This document shows, in pieces, positions 26,183 through 35,155 of a stretch of 64,000 nucleotides of DNA (positions are counted from its first letter, which is position 1; each line of letters starts with the position of its first letter). The notes beneath the pieces are model-generated. The model worked only from the letters and a program-made list of their open reading frames with translations. It had not been told where the DNA came from and made no database searches. Both the position numbers and the translations under genes were made by a program. Source of the DNA: Pararhizobium sp. IMCC3301 (GTDB lineage: Bacteria > Pseudomonadota > Alphaproteobacteria > Rhizobiales > GCA-2746425); contig NZ_CP132336.1 in NCBI RefSeq assembly GCF_030758315.1, positions 1,798,001 through 1,862,000 of the forward strand, read 5' to 3'.

Positions 26183-26905
26183 TCAGCCTTCGGCAAGCGC
26201 CTTGGCCTGACCGATCCAGTCTTCCCGGTCGATGCGGCCCTTGAATGACAGCGCATCGTCAACCCGGCTTACATCGTCTTCCGTGAAGGCTGCAACCTGA
26301 GCGTATTTGGTGATGCCCAGTGCATTCAGCTTCTTCTCCAGAACCGGACCGACACCGGATATTTTCTTCAAATCATCCGCTTCGCCATCAGGCGCTGTGA
26401 ACAGAGCCGCTGGAGCCGCATCATCAGCCTTTGCCGCCTTGGCAGCTTTCGGCTTTTCAGCTTTCGGCTTTTCAGCTTTGGCAGCTTCAGCTTTTGGCGC
26501 GTCTTTTTTGGCAGCGTCTTCTTTGGCGGCATCTTCTTTGGCATCATCCGCTTTTGGGGCGGCTTTTTTGGCTTTCTTCGGAGCCGATTTTCCGTCTGTC
26601 AGAATATCGGTAACGCGCACAATCGTCAGATCCTGACGGTGCCCGTTGCGGCGGCGCGAATTCTGCCGGCGGCGCTTTTTGAAGATGATGATCTTGTCGC
26701 CGCGTGCCTGGCGCACGATCTCGGCCACAACACTTGCACCATCCACGGTGGGCGCGCCAATCAGCGGTGCATCCGCACCACCAACCATCAGCACTTCTTT
26801 GAATTCAATCGTATCACCGGCTTCACCGGCAAGACGCTCGATTGTAATTTCATCATCGGCGGCAACGCGGTATTGCTTGCCCCCTGTTTTGATGACTGCG
26901 AACAT
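26183..26905 (-). CDS. rplU: 50S ribosomal protein L21 with long C-terminal extension
   Basis: About 240 residues from the ATG at 26905, which follows GGAGAAAGAT. Residues 1-103 form ordinary L21 ([14 protein letters not shown], then [20 protein letters not shown]). A low-complexity linker rich in Ala, Lys, Glu and Asp follows ([19 protein letters not shown]), and the last 60 residues form a helix-hairpin-helix-like domain ([19 protein letters not shown]). Extended L21 proteins with such a domain are common in Hyphomicrobiales. What the extra domain binds is not established. Confidence 0.96.
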   Translation of the reverse strand: MFAVIKTGGKQYRVAADDEITIERLAGEAGDTIEFKEVLMVGGADAPLIGAPTVDGASVVAEIVRQARGDKIIIFKKRRRQNSRRRNGHRQDLTIVRVTDILTDGKSAPKKAKKAAPKADDAKEDAAKEDAAKKDAPKAEAAKAEKPKAEKPKAAKAAKADDAAPAALFTAPDGEADDLKKISGVGPVLEKKLNALGITKYAQVAAFTEDDVSRVDDALSFKGRIDREDWIGQAKALAEG

Positions 26906-27280
26906 ATCTTTCTCCATGTTCCTGCTCGGCCGTATCCGCTATGTCCGCAACGCGGTTGCTGGCGGATCGGCCAACTTTTTTCAGTCAGCATCCTTCGCGG
27001 GAAAGATGCAGGGTTCGGTTTTGTTTTCGGGTGGTGAGCGCGGCTTCTTGTGAGCCGGCATCTCATCGCACAACAACAAAGGGCGGCCAAAAGCCACCCG
27101 TCGCGCTGCTATAGATGGGAAAGCGCCGCTTTTGTCAAGAAGCGATGCACGGCAAAGCGTCTGAAAACGCACTTTTCACCCGATTTGACCCCTTGTCTGC
27201 ATGCCATGCCCTGTGTATGGTCCGCCCGCTTTGACGACCACCCGCATCAGTATGTCTGGTGCAGTTGTTTGAAAGCCTGC

Positions 27281-27370
27281 GGAGAGGTGCCAGAGTGGTC
27301 GAATGGGGCGGTCTCGAAAACCGTTGAGCCTGCAAGGGTTCCCAGGGTTCGAATCCCTGTCTCTCCGCCA
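27281..27370 (+). tRNA. tRNA-Ser (anticodon CGA)
   Basis: A 90-base type II tRNA with encoded CCA. The acceptor stem GGAGAGG pairs with TCTCTCC with a G-T at the base. The D loop region is AGAGTGGTCGAATGG, the anticodon loop CTCGAAA (27314-27320) gives anticodon CGA at 27315-27317, a long variable arm of the serine type follows, and the T loop is GGTTCGAATCC. It reads UCG codons. Accessory DNA begins right after its 3' end. Confidence 0.95.
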
Positions 27371-27470
27371 TTTACCTCAGTAAATATTTGTTTTTATTAT
27401 GCTTATTGGAACTACTCCACGCCAACCCCAACTCTGTCCCTAACTCAGGGTATCGCAGATATCCTCCATG

Positions 27471-27509
27471 TCCTCCCGCTTGGTCCTCCCGCTTGGTCCT
27501 CCCGCTCGG
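27471..27509. repeat. 13-bp tandem repeat, three copies
   Basis: Three adjacent units of TCCTCCCGCTTGG (27471-27483, 27484-27496, 27497-27509, the last with one change). It lies about 100 bases past tRNA-Ser in non-coding DNA; likely a slippage repeat. Confidence 0.85.
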
Positions 27510-27985
27510 GACCAGTCATAGCTGTCAGGGCTCATTCCCGCGCCGCCGGGTCACAGATAGCGCCTCCGCCTGTGCCATAACGCCCCGAACAGCTGCGTCC
27601 TCCGAATCTGGTGAGCAACCGTACTTCCGCGGGATGCATTCACGAAAACCCTTAAACGAGCACAGGCGCTGACGCGGTGTGCAAATTCTATCGAGGCTTT
27701 TGGTGGAGAGAAACTTTGCAGCCTTGATCGGCTGTTCCACCATACGGCGTTCCCGGTCGATGAGTTCCAGTTGCGAGGCGGAAGCGAAAGTGGCGGCGGC
27801 AAATCGTTTAACAGGCGCGCTATTTTGCGGGCAGCGCCGCCTGGTTGCCTCTTACAGTTGCATTCGCGCAACAATTCCGGGAAACCCGATGTTCAGGACC
27901 CCGGCTCGCTATGAAAAATGGCAGGTTTCTGCTTAGCTTGCGTTAAGCACTTGATAAGTTTTTAGTAAAGTAGCGCATTTTAATA

Positions 27986-28011
27986 GTGATCGCTAATTAC
28001 GCGTGATCGCT
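27986..28011. promoter_or_regulatory. Direct repeat GTGATCGCT upstream of the autotransporter gene
   Basis: Two exact copies of GTGATCGCT at 27986-27994 and 28003-28011, 17 bases apart start to start, end 26 bases before the ATG at 28038. The position suggests a regulator site or part of the 5' leader. No matching known operator is recognised. Confidence 0.4.
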
Positions 28012-28037
28012 GATTTTTGAAAGCCTTGGGCGGTTCA

Positions 28038-31000
28038 ATGGCGAAATTCGATAAACGGAATTCAGATGCGGTGCGCAATTTATGCGGCGGCAGGATGACC
28101 AAACATGCCGGTCAAGCGGCAAGTTATGCGCCCGAAGTTGGCTCCTGGGCAGCATTGGTCCCTCTTAAATCTTCGGTTTCCGCCATTGCCCTGAGCGCTG
28201 CGCTTTTGATGGGGCCGGTATTATTATTGCCTGGTGGTTTGACAGGTGGAAGCAGGGCATATGCCGGAACCTGTGCTGAGACTCCCGCGGGGTCCGGTAT
28301 CTGGAGTTGTTCTGGCCCGGCAACCGGTGGAGATGTGACGCAAGCACCGACGCCTGTTGCGTTAGGTGCTTTAGCCGTAAGCACCGATCCTTTATTTGGG
28401 ATCACGACAGCTGCAGGGAATGCATTTACCCTCGTCAACACTGCAGCCGAGACCAGTATTACTTTTACAGACATCAACAATTCTACAATTACGGGTCAAG
28501 AAATAGGCATTCGTGCCATAAATTATGGCAGTGAGTTGCTCTCCATCACCACCAACGGCGTCACCACCGGCAACACTGATGAAGGTATTATTGCCGGCAA
28601 TTCTAATGGCACTTCGTTAACCATCGATGCGGCTGAAACAACCGGGGGCGATTATGGCATTCGTGCCCTCAATGGTGGCAATGATTTACTCTCCATCACC
28701 ACCAGCGGCGTTACCACCGGCACAAGTAGGGATGGCATTAATGCCCGCAATACTGGCACGTCCCTGACCATCGATGCGGCTGAAACAACCGGGGGGCGGG
28801 ATGGCATTTATGCCTTCAATACTGGCAGTGGTTTGCTCTCCATCACCACCAGCGGCGTGACCACCGGCACAAGTAGGGATGGCATTAATGCCCGCAATTA
28901 TTACTCTTCCCTGACCATCGATGCGGCTGAAACAACCGGGCGAAGATTTGGCATCTATGCCAGCAATACTGGCCCTGGTTTGCTCTCCATCACCACCAGT
29001 GGCGTGACTACCAGCACAGGTTTGGATGGCATTAATGCCCACAATATTAATGGCACGTCCCTGACCATCGATGCGGCTGAAACAACCGGGCAAAGAGTGG
29101 GCATTAATGCCAGCAATCTTGGCAGTGAGTTCCTGTCGATCACCACCAGCGGCGTCACAACCGGCAAAACTGATTACGGTATTTATGCCCGCAATTTGAA
29201 TGGCACTTGGTTAACCATCGATGCGGCTGAAACAACCGGGCGAAGATTTGGCATTCTTGCCCGCAATTATGGCCGTGATTTGCTCTCCATCACCACCAGC
29301 GGCGCGACCACCGGCAATATTAATGACGGTATTTATGCCCGCAATGATGGCACCTCCCTGACCATCGATGCGGCTGAAACAACCGGGGGGCGGGATGGCA
29401 TCAGAATTGGCCATCAGGGCTCCGGCAATCTCCTCGTCAGGATGGATGGCGCTGTCTACGGCGGCACATATGGCGTTCATAACGAGAGCTCCTCTCAAGG
29501 CGGGGCCTTCACCATCACGTCTGGTGGCTCGCTGAGCGGCGGCAGCGGTGTTGCATTGCAGGATAATGCCGATGGCACCAATGGCAATGCGGCCAGTTCC
29601 CTCAGCGTTTACGGTGGGCTGAAGGACGATGCTGTTATGGGTGCGGGCTCGGATATGATCACCATCCATACCGATGCAAGCGTTGCCGCTGGCGTCGACC
29701 TTGACGGCGGGGATGCTACCACCACCGGAAACGATGACGATTTGGTCTTTAATGGCTGGACGGGTGCGCTCGATGGTCAAATCATCAATTTCGAATTGGT
29801 CGATTTGACCAATAATTCCAATGTCACATTTTCCGGAGCGAGTATCGGTCAGGATGCCAATAGCGCGGTGCTGCTTTTTGAAGTAGAGGATGGATCAACA
29901 GCATTTTTCCAGAACTCATTTCTGATCAATGGCAATTTCAACAATTTCGGAGCTCTGGATTTGTCGACTGCCAATCTGGTTGCCGATACCGTTTTGACTA
30001 TCACCGGAAACTACGCTGCTGCCTCCGATCTGTTGCTGGATGTTGTCTTGAACGATGGCGGCTTGACCAACGTGCAACCAAACGATCAGGCCTTTGCCGA
30101 CCAGATGATTGTCCAGGGCAGTGTGTCGAACGTCACCAGTGTTTTCATCAACAATACGGGCGGAGCCGGGGCTGCGACGGACCGCAATGGCAACGGTTTG
30201 GTCGATCCGGATGAGGGCATTTTGATCGTTCAGGTCGAGGGCAACAATCAGGGCAATATCAATGACGCGGCACCGCTTGAAGACAGCACAGCGGCAACCG
30301 GAACGCTGTCCCGGCATTTTGTCCTGGGCGCGGCGGGCAATACTTTCAGCAACCCCGATACCGGTAGACAGAATGTTGTTCCCGGTGGCGTTTATGCCTA
30401 TGATATCTATGCGATCAATCCCGACGCTTCTCAAAATGACGTGTGGGATTTTGTGCTGGCGGCAGCCTTTCAGCCGGCCGCCCCGGTTTACGAAGCGCTT
30501 CAGGCAGCACTGCTCTCGATGGAAACGATGCCAACGCTGCAGCAGCGCGTTGGCAACCGCTACTGGTCGAGTTATGGCGGGTCGCGGCTTGGCACCGATG
30601 GCGCAATTGTCTCCGGCTTTGGCGCTGATGGCGATGCCTCGCTCACCCAACCCAGCGCCGTCTGGGCCCGCATAGAGGCGGGACATCAGCGGATCGATCC
30701 AGACAGTTCGACCACTTCCTCGTACTATACAATCGATCAATGGCAGATGAAGGGCGGGGTTGAAGGATTGGTCTTGGGCGATGCCGGCGGTAATGCACTG
30801 ATCGCCGGGTTGACCGCTCACTTTGGCGCATCCCAAACAAGCGTGAACTCGCCTTTTGGCAATGGTTCCATTGATTTGACCGGCTATGGCGTTGGCGCAA
30901 CCATGACATGGTATCGGGAAAACGGTCTTTATCTGGACGGGCAGGGCCAGTATTCCTGGTATGAGGGCGATCTTTCCTCCGGCATTCTTGGCGAACTCTC

Positions 31001-31490
31001 CGACGATCTGCAAGGCACAGGCTATTCCCTGTCCATCGAAGCAGGCCAGCGCATGGAAATTGGCAATGGCAGGGTTATCACACCCCAGGCCCAGCTTGTC
31101 TGGGCCTCTGTCGAATTCGACGATTTTAGCGGACCGTTTGGCGAAACGGTTGAACTTGAGGACGGCGACAATTTAAAAGGACGTGTCGGTATTTCAACCG
31201 AGTACGAAAGAATGTGGCAGGCCGCAAATGGCGATAACCGTCGTTCCAACCTTTATACCCTCGCCAATCTGCACTATCAATTTATTGAAGAAACGAGGGT
31301 AGAGGTTTCCAGCACGCAGCTTTCAAGCGCTGCGGACCGGCTTTCCGGCGAGCTTGGTGTTGGCGGCTCATATGTGTGGGGTAACGGGCAATACTCGCTT
31401 TATAGTGAAGCATCTGCAGCCACCAGCCTTGAGAACCCCGGCAATTCCAACCGCTTCAAGGGGAATGTCGGCATCAGGATGAAATGGTGA
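28038..31490 (+). CDS. Autotransporter with repeat passenger and C-terminal beta-barrel
   Basis: 1150 residues from the ATG at 28038 (the frame opens seven codons earlier at a TTG). A long signal region has a hydrophobic stretch at about residues 50-80 ending SRAYAGTC. The passenger has six tandem repeats of about 49 residues (residues 166-454) built on LSITTSGVTTG and LTIDAAETTG, which should form a beta-helix. A type V autotransporter barrel covers about residues 874-1150, and the chain ends in an aromatic residue (IRMKW) as needed for outer-membrane insertion. It is a surface-exposed adhesin-like protein. The next gene starts four bases after its stop and is probably coupled. Confidence 0.9.
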   Translation: MAKFDKRNSDAVRNLCGGRMTKHAGQAASYAPEVGSWAALVPLKSSVSAIALSAALLMGPVLLLPGGLTGGSRAYAGTCAETPAGSGIWSCSGPATGGDVTQAPTPVALGALAVSTDPLFGITTAAGNAFTLVNTAAETSITFTDINNSTITGQEIGIRAINYGSELLSITTNGVTTGNTDEGIIAGNSNGTSLTIDAAETTGGDYGIRALNGGNDLLSITTSGVTTGTSRDGINARNTGTSLTIDAAETTGGRDGIYAFNTGSGLLSITTSGVTTGTSRDGINARNYYSSLTIDAAETTGRRFGIYASNTGPGLLSITTSGVTTSTGLDGINAHNINGTSLTIDAAETTGQRVGINASNLGSEFLSITTSGVTTGKTDYGIYARNLNGTWLTIDAAETTGRRFGILARNYGRDLLSITTSGATTGNINDGIYARNDGTSLTIDAAETTGGRDGIRIGHQGSGNLLVRMDGAVYGGTYGVHNESSSQGGAFTITSGGSLSGGSGVALQDNADGTNGNAASSLSVYGGLKDDAVMGAGSDMITIHTDASVAAGVDLDGGDATTTGNDDDLVFNGWTGALDGQIINFELVDLTNNSNVTFSGASIGQDANSAVLLFEVEDGSTAFFQNSFLINGNFNNFGALDLSTANLVADTVLTITGNYAAASDLLLDVVLNDGGLTNVQPNDQAFADQMIVQGSVSNVTSVFINNTGGAGAATDRNGNGLVDPDEGILIVQVEGNNQGNINDAAPLEDSTAATGTLSRHFVLGAAGNTFSNPDTGRQNVVPGGVYAYDIYAINPDASQNDVWDFVLAAAFQPAAPVYEALQAALLSMETMPTLQQRVGNRYWSSYGGSRLGTDGAIVSGFGADGDASLTQPSAVWARIEAGHQRIDPDSSTTSSYYTIDQWQMKGGVEGLVLGDAGGNALIAGLTAHFGASQTSVNSPFGNGSIDLTGYGVGATMTWYRENGLYLDGQGQYSWYEGDLSSGILGELSDDLQGTGYSLSIEAGQRMEIGNGRVITPQAQLVWASVEFDDFSGPFGETVELEDGDNLKGRVGISTEYERMWQAANGDNRRSNLYTLANLHYQFIEETRVEVSSTQLSSAADRLSGELGVGGSYVWGNGQYSLYSEASAATSLENPGNSNRFKGNVGIRMKW
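28535..29400 (+). repeat. Six tandem repeats of about 144-150 bp in the autotransporter gene
   Basis: Copies begin near 28535, 28686, 28836, 28980, 29129 and 29280, each opening with a CTCTCCATCACCACC-like sequence and containing ACCATCGATGCGGCTGAAAC. The second half of each unit is the most conserved at DNA level, so unequal recombination could alter repeat number and adhesin length. Confidence 0.88.
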
Positions 31491-31494
31491 GAGA

Positions 31495-32604
31495 ATGACC
31501 CAGCTGGCAACCGGGTCAGATTCCAAACCGCCATCCAAAGAAGAGCAGAAAGTCGACTATTCCCTGTCTCCCGGTCTGATGCAGCGTTTGGCCAGCCTGA
31601 ATGTCTCTATTGCTTTTTCCTCCTATCAGTCCGGGCTCCTGTATTTCCTGGGCCGTGATCCAAAGGGTGGAGCGCATCTGCATCAATCCGCCATGCCAAA
31701 GCCGATGGGCCTGTGCCTTGATGGACAGGGCAGACTGACGCTGACCGGCGGTTTCCAGATCATGCGATTTGAGAATGTTCTCGATGCCAATCAGCGCGTC
31801 AATGAAACATTCGATGCCTGTTATGTTCCCCGAACCATTCATGTAACTGGCAGTCTGGATGCCCATGATGTGGGGATCGATGAGAACGGACGCATCCTGT
31901 TCGTCAACACGCGGTATAACTGCCTGGCGACAGTTTCTTCCCGGCACAGTTTTGAACCTGTATGGAGGCCACCGTTCATTGATGCTTTGGTGGATGAGGA
32001 TCGATGCCATCTCAACGGACTGGCCATGGATGGCAACAAACCGCGTTATGTTACCGCCGTTAGCCGATCCAATACCATCGATGGCTGGCGGGATCGCAGA
32101 GCCGATGGTGGAGTTGTTATCGATATCGATCGTAATGAGATTGTCTGCCAAGGCTTGTCGATGCCCCATTCTCCCAGGATCTATCAGGATGAGTTATGGA
32201 TACTGAACTCTGGCACCGGTGAACTTGGCGTTATCGAGTTGCCAGAAGAACAGGGCAGAATGGGCAAATTCAAGCCCCGGACTTTCTGCCCCGGCTTCCT
32301 GAGGGGCCTTGCTCTTCATGGCAATCACGCCTTTGTCGGTCTTTCCAAACCACGCTACAAACGCTTTGAAGGGCTGGCGCTTGATCAAAGGCTGAAAGAC
32401 GCCGATAGTGAAGCCTGGTGCGGTATCCAGATTATCGATCTGACGACCGGCACCTGTGTCGACTGGTTTCGTATCGATGGGGCAGTTTCTGAGCTCTATG
32501 ACGTTGAGATCATACCCGGCTTTACCTGCCCGATGGCCGTCTCTCCCGCCTCGCCCGAAGCCGAAAACCTCATCACAATAGAAAGGGGTGAAGTGGCTGA
32601 GTGA
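31495..32604 (+). CDS. TIGR03032 family protein, autotransporter-linked
   Basis: 369 residues, no signal peptide. The middle part shows the TIGR03032 pattern (HDVGIDENGRILFVNTRYNCLATV, DRCHLNGLAMDGNKPRYVTA and HSPRIYQDELWILNSGTGEL, given as separate landmarks). The repeated strands look like a beta-propeller. The function is unknown. Proteins of this family are found near very large or repetitive proteins, which fits the autotransporter ending four bases upstream. A role in handling, modifying or attaching that surface protein is a guess. Confidence 0.8.
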   Translation: MTQLATGSDSKPPSKEEQKVDYSLSPGLMQRLASLNVSIAFSSYQSGLLYFLGRDPKGGAHLHQSAMPKPMGLCLDGQGRLTLTGGFQIMRFENVLDANQRVNETFDACYVPRTIHVTGSLDAHDVGIDENGRILFVNTRYNCLATVSSRHSFEPVWRPPFIDALVDEDRCHLNGLAMDGNKPRYVTAVSRSNTIDGWRDRRADGGVVIDIDRNEIVCQGLSMPHSPRIYQDELWILNSGTGELGVIELPEEQGRMGKFKPRTFCPGFLRGLALHGNHAFVGLSKPRYKRFEGLALDQRLKDADSEAWCGIQIIDLTTGTCVDWFRIDGAVSELYDVEIIPGFTCPMAVSPASPEAENLITIERGEVAE

Positions 32605-33056
32605 TCTCGTGAATCCCGATAAAGCCGACGCGCCGTCAAGGCATACGGGCGATCCATCCGCAGCAATCGGCGAGCAACTTTAAGGCCATTTGAGCAACCT
32701 TCACCCTTGCAAACTATAACCCCGGCGTGTGGATGCGGGGATATAGTGCAAAAACAATGGCTTGAAAGGTCTCGTCTATAGCAATACTCGAAACTAATTT
32801 GAATTTCTTGACATGCCACTGTTTCCCCGCAAGCCTCTCCAGAATCCTTCGCAGGCCGGATCAACAGTCTTTTTTGGCGCATTGGGATGGGTGTGCTTCA
32901 CGAGATTGCCCACATTCATCACGGCGACTCTGTATGGATCGCGGCTCCACCTGGGCATTCTTCGTTGTTGTGTTCAGTGTCAATGGTGAGCACCTGCAAA
33001 TTTTCGGTTTGAGTGACTAAACGTAGCGTTAAATGGAAAAGCACCTTCGCAGCATC
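32605..33056. other. Gene-free stretch downstream of the TIGR03032 gene
   Basis: About 450 bases with no supported gene. The only structure seen is an inverted repeat at 32713-32747 (12-bp arms, one mismatch, 11-base loop) without a T-tract, possibly a weak terminator. Short frames such as 32799-33020 plus have no known family. Confidence 0.55.
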
Positions 33057-33323
33057 CTAGATCGTTTCACGGTTACATCGAACCATTTGATGCTCCAGAT
33101 CAGTTCATCGGCAAGGCAGTCAACGCAGAGCGATGCGGCGCATCGGGCAAGTTGGCTAACGCTGTCCGGTGGGCTGATCTGGAGCACCGAAGGCCGGATT
33201 TGCACGCCCGCCGGAAGTCGTTACACTCCGCTTGTGGTCATGAAGACCACGGCGCGAAGTGTGCCTAGCCGGCAAACGAGCAAAACCAGTCAAATGATTC
33301 AATGTAACCATGAAGCGATCTAG
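33057..33323. mobile_element. MITE-like element or internally deleted IS, flanked by CTAG
   Basis: The ends 33056-33090 and 33290-33324 are 35-base imperfect inverted repeats (31 of 35 positions pair). CTAG lies exactly at both outer edges (33057-33060 and 33320-33323), which is the target and duplication type of several IS5-family groups. A second, perfect 12-bp inverted repeat (GCTCCAGATCAG at 33092-33103, inverted at 33174-33185) lies inside. The 267-bp element has no coding capacity for a transposase, so it is non-autonomous. The IS5 link is inferred from CTAG. Confidence 0.65.
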
Positions 33324-33653
33324 GAACGTGAAAGCGGACTTGAAGTTCTTTCCGTGAGGGGGCTGTTGATTGGTATTGCAGCGTGGCCATGGCTGCTACG
33401 AAAAAACGGTGCAGATAGTTGGAAGCGTTCGATCCAATTTCGGTCCTTATTGTGGTGTTGGCAGTATTTTGTGCTTCCCTACTTCAGGCTGCGACAGGCA
33501 TTGGTTACGGCGTAATTGCCGGGCCGGTCTTTCTCGTATTGCTCTCGGGTACTGACGCACTTCAAATTAGCATCATGCATAATTTGTTGATCGCATTCCT
33601 GCTGGTGTTCAGGATTTGGCGTTCCGCAGATTTTCGCATCCTACGGACCTTAT

Positions 33654-34810
33654 ACCAAAGTCAGAAATCACTGACCCACATGAGCCCAGTTTCTCATTCC
33701 GATTGATGTGATGACTTCTGGATGATGGATGAGATTGTTCCATGCATCGCATGCTGCATCGACGATAGCGGTGTAGTCTTTGAAGACGCAGTTTGAGAGC
33801 CAGTTTGCCCGAAGGTATTGCCAGATGTTTTCGACCGGGTTCAGCTCTGGCGACTTTGACGGCAGCAAGATGATGGTGATGTTTTTGGGTACGTTGAGTT
33901 TGCTTGTCGTGTGCCAGCCTGCGCGATCCATCAGCACCACTGCATGGGCCTTGCGGGCGACATATTTGCTGATCTCATCGAGGTGCAATTGCATCGCTTC
34001 GGTATTGGCGGAGGGCAGGACCAAAGCCGCACCTGTTCCGCGCTTGGGACAAATGGCACCGAACAGGTAGGTGTTCTGGTAACGCTGGTCGGCAGGCAGG
34101 CGTGGTCGAGTTCCTTTCTTCGCCCAGATACGGACGCGTCCGTTCTTTTGTCCAATACGAGCTTCGTCCTGGAACCACACCTCAACTGGAGTGCCCTCCG
34201 GCAGGTCGGCTATGTGGGCTGCGAGCGTATTGGCGAAGTTTTTTTGAAAGCCTCGATCACCTGCGGATTTTGAGCAGGATGCTGCGGACGGCCTGAGATA
34301 TGGGAAAAGCCGAGCTCAGCCAGATAATCGGAGACGACGCTTTGAGAGCACATTACCCCGAACCGTTCGCTGATCATCCGAACCAGATCAATGCGCCGCC
34401 ACCGCACAACACCATTTATCTTTCGCTCTGGTCCCGTTTCGACAATCTGCGCCAGTTCCAGCATTTGCTCATCGCTCAGCAAACGAGGGCGTCCGGCTCC
34501 TGAGCGGTTGGTCAATCCATCAGGGCCATCTTCGTTGAAGCGATGCACCCAATCGCGCAGCGTTTGACGATCCATCCCGCCAATCCGCGCCGCATCTGTC
34601 CGGTTCATACCTTCGTACACAGCGGCCAACGCAAGCAACCGGCGTATCTGACGGTTGTCACGACATCGACGCGCAAGCCGGCGCAGAGTAGGAGCATCAA
34701 AATCACAGCGAAGCGGTATGGCAGTAGGCATGGCAAATCTCCTTTGCCATGATGAATCACAAAATCAGAGCCTTGGGAATCCCACCTGAGTCAGAATTTG
34801 CTGATGTTGG
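33654..34810 (-). mobile_element. IS630-family insertion sequence, 1157 bp, apparently complete
   Basis: The outer ends match as imperfect inverted repeats starting CCAAAGTCAG on the left and CCAACATCAG on the right; about 23 of 31 positions match including the flanking ATA. TA dinucleotides flank both ends (33652-33653 and 34811-34812), the hallmark of IS630/Tc1-mariner elements. One transposase gene with a slippery site fills the interior. It interrupts a tauE/safE-like gene. Confidence 0.88.
33668..34731 (-). CDS. IS630-family transposase made by -1 frameshift
   Basis: Two frames: 34731-34210 encodes the helix-turn-helix part (MPTAIPLRCDFDAPTLRRLA, RTDAARIGGMDRQTLRDWVH), and the frame ending at 33668 encodes the DDE domain (VWFQDEARIGQ, VVLMDRAGWHTT, PELNPVENIWQYLR). 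They join at a run of seven A residues followed by C (34245-34239 on the minus strand): FKK then shifts -1 to NFANT. Programmed shifting at such a run is common in IS630 elements. All three catalytic acidic residues are present, so the element could be active. Confidence 0.88.
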
Positions 34811-34923
34811 TATTAATCATTGGTGCCTTTTTCGGATTGCCGGTTGGGCACCTTATTCTCGCTTTGGCTGATAGTTCTCAAATTAAAATACTTGCCGCTG
34901 TCACGGTTTCGCTTGCAGCGACT

Positions 34924-35155
34924 GTTTCCTCCAGATCGATATATCCCAGATTATATTTCACGAAGCTGATCAGCCATATTCCCTCGTCAAAAGTGTTGCC
35001 CATGTGTCCGGTACGTTCCGTTACCCATGTCTCGGATCGCTCATTTTTAACCAGTTGTATTGCATGCCGTTTTCACGGACATCGGAATCTGACCCTCCCA
35101 TGCCTTACGCAGCAAAGCCATGAAAGCATATTGCCGACCACAAAACGGCAGCATC
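34924..35155. other. Scrambled DNA after the tauE/safE remnant
   Basis: No gene seen. An 18-base motif occurs as an imperfect direct repeat, GTTGCCCATGTGTCCGGT at 34995-35012 and a 14/18 match at 35020-35037. It looks like the end of a decayed insertion sequence, but no family can be named with confidence. Confidence 0.4.

Larger units (their letters stand above)
27371..28037. other. Gene-free stretch between tRNA-Ser and the autotransporter
   Basis: About 670 bases without a convincing gene. It contains a 13-bp tandem repeat (27471-27509) and a direct repeat just before the autotransporter. Open frames of 72-107 codons on both strands (for example 27551-27874 minus) have no recognisable family or ribosome site. 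No integrase gene or second copy of the tRNA 3' end was noticed. Confidence 0.6.
33419..34923 (+). pseudogene. tauE/safE-like (TSUP) transporter gene split by an IS630 element
   Basis: The 5' part, 33419 to 33653 with a TTG start, encodes a typical TSUP N terminus (CASLLQAATGIGYGVIAGPVFLVLL). The sequence resumes after the insertion at 34811 with VLIIGAFFGLPVGHLILALAD and runs to about 34923, where similarity stops. A full TSUP protein of about 250 residues therefore also lacks its 3' half. Joining the halves at the duplicated TA leaves them out of frame by two bases, possibly because of the extra TA at the left junction. The protein would have exported sulfonate-derived sulfite or an organic anion. 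Confidence 0.75.

Noticed and set aside
28535-29400. Regular repeats that might suggest a CRISPR array
   Set aside because: The repeats are 144-150 bp, keep one reading frame and encode a beta-helix passenger; there are no spacers and no cas genes.
29916-31013. 365-codon open frame on the minus strand
   Set aside because: Antisense shadow of the autotransporter barrel region; composition and lack of any domain argue against a gene.
32713-32747. Inverted repeat as a terminator for the TIGR03032 gene
   Set aside because: There is one mismatch, a long loop and no T-run, and it lies more than 100 bases past the stop, so it is only mentioned within the gene-free stretch.
34995-35037. Possible end of a decayed insertion sequence (imperfect direct repeat)
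   Set aside because: No transposase fragment, second end or target duplication could be found, so it is left as unassigned sequence.
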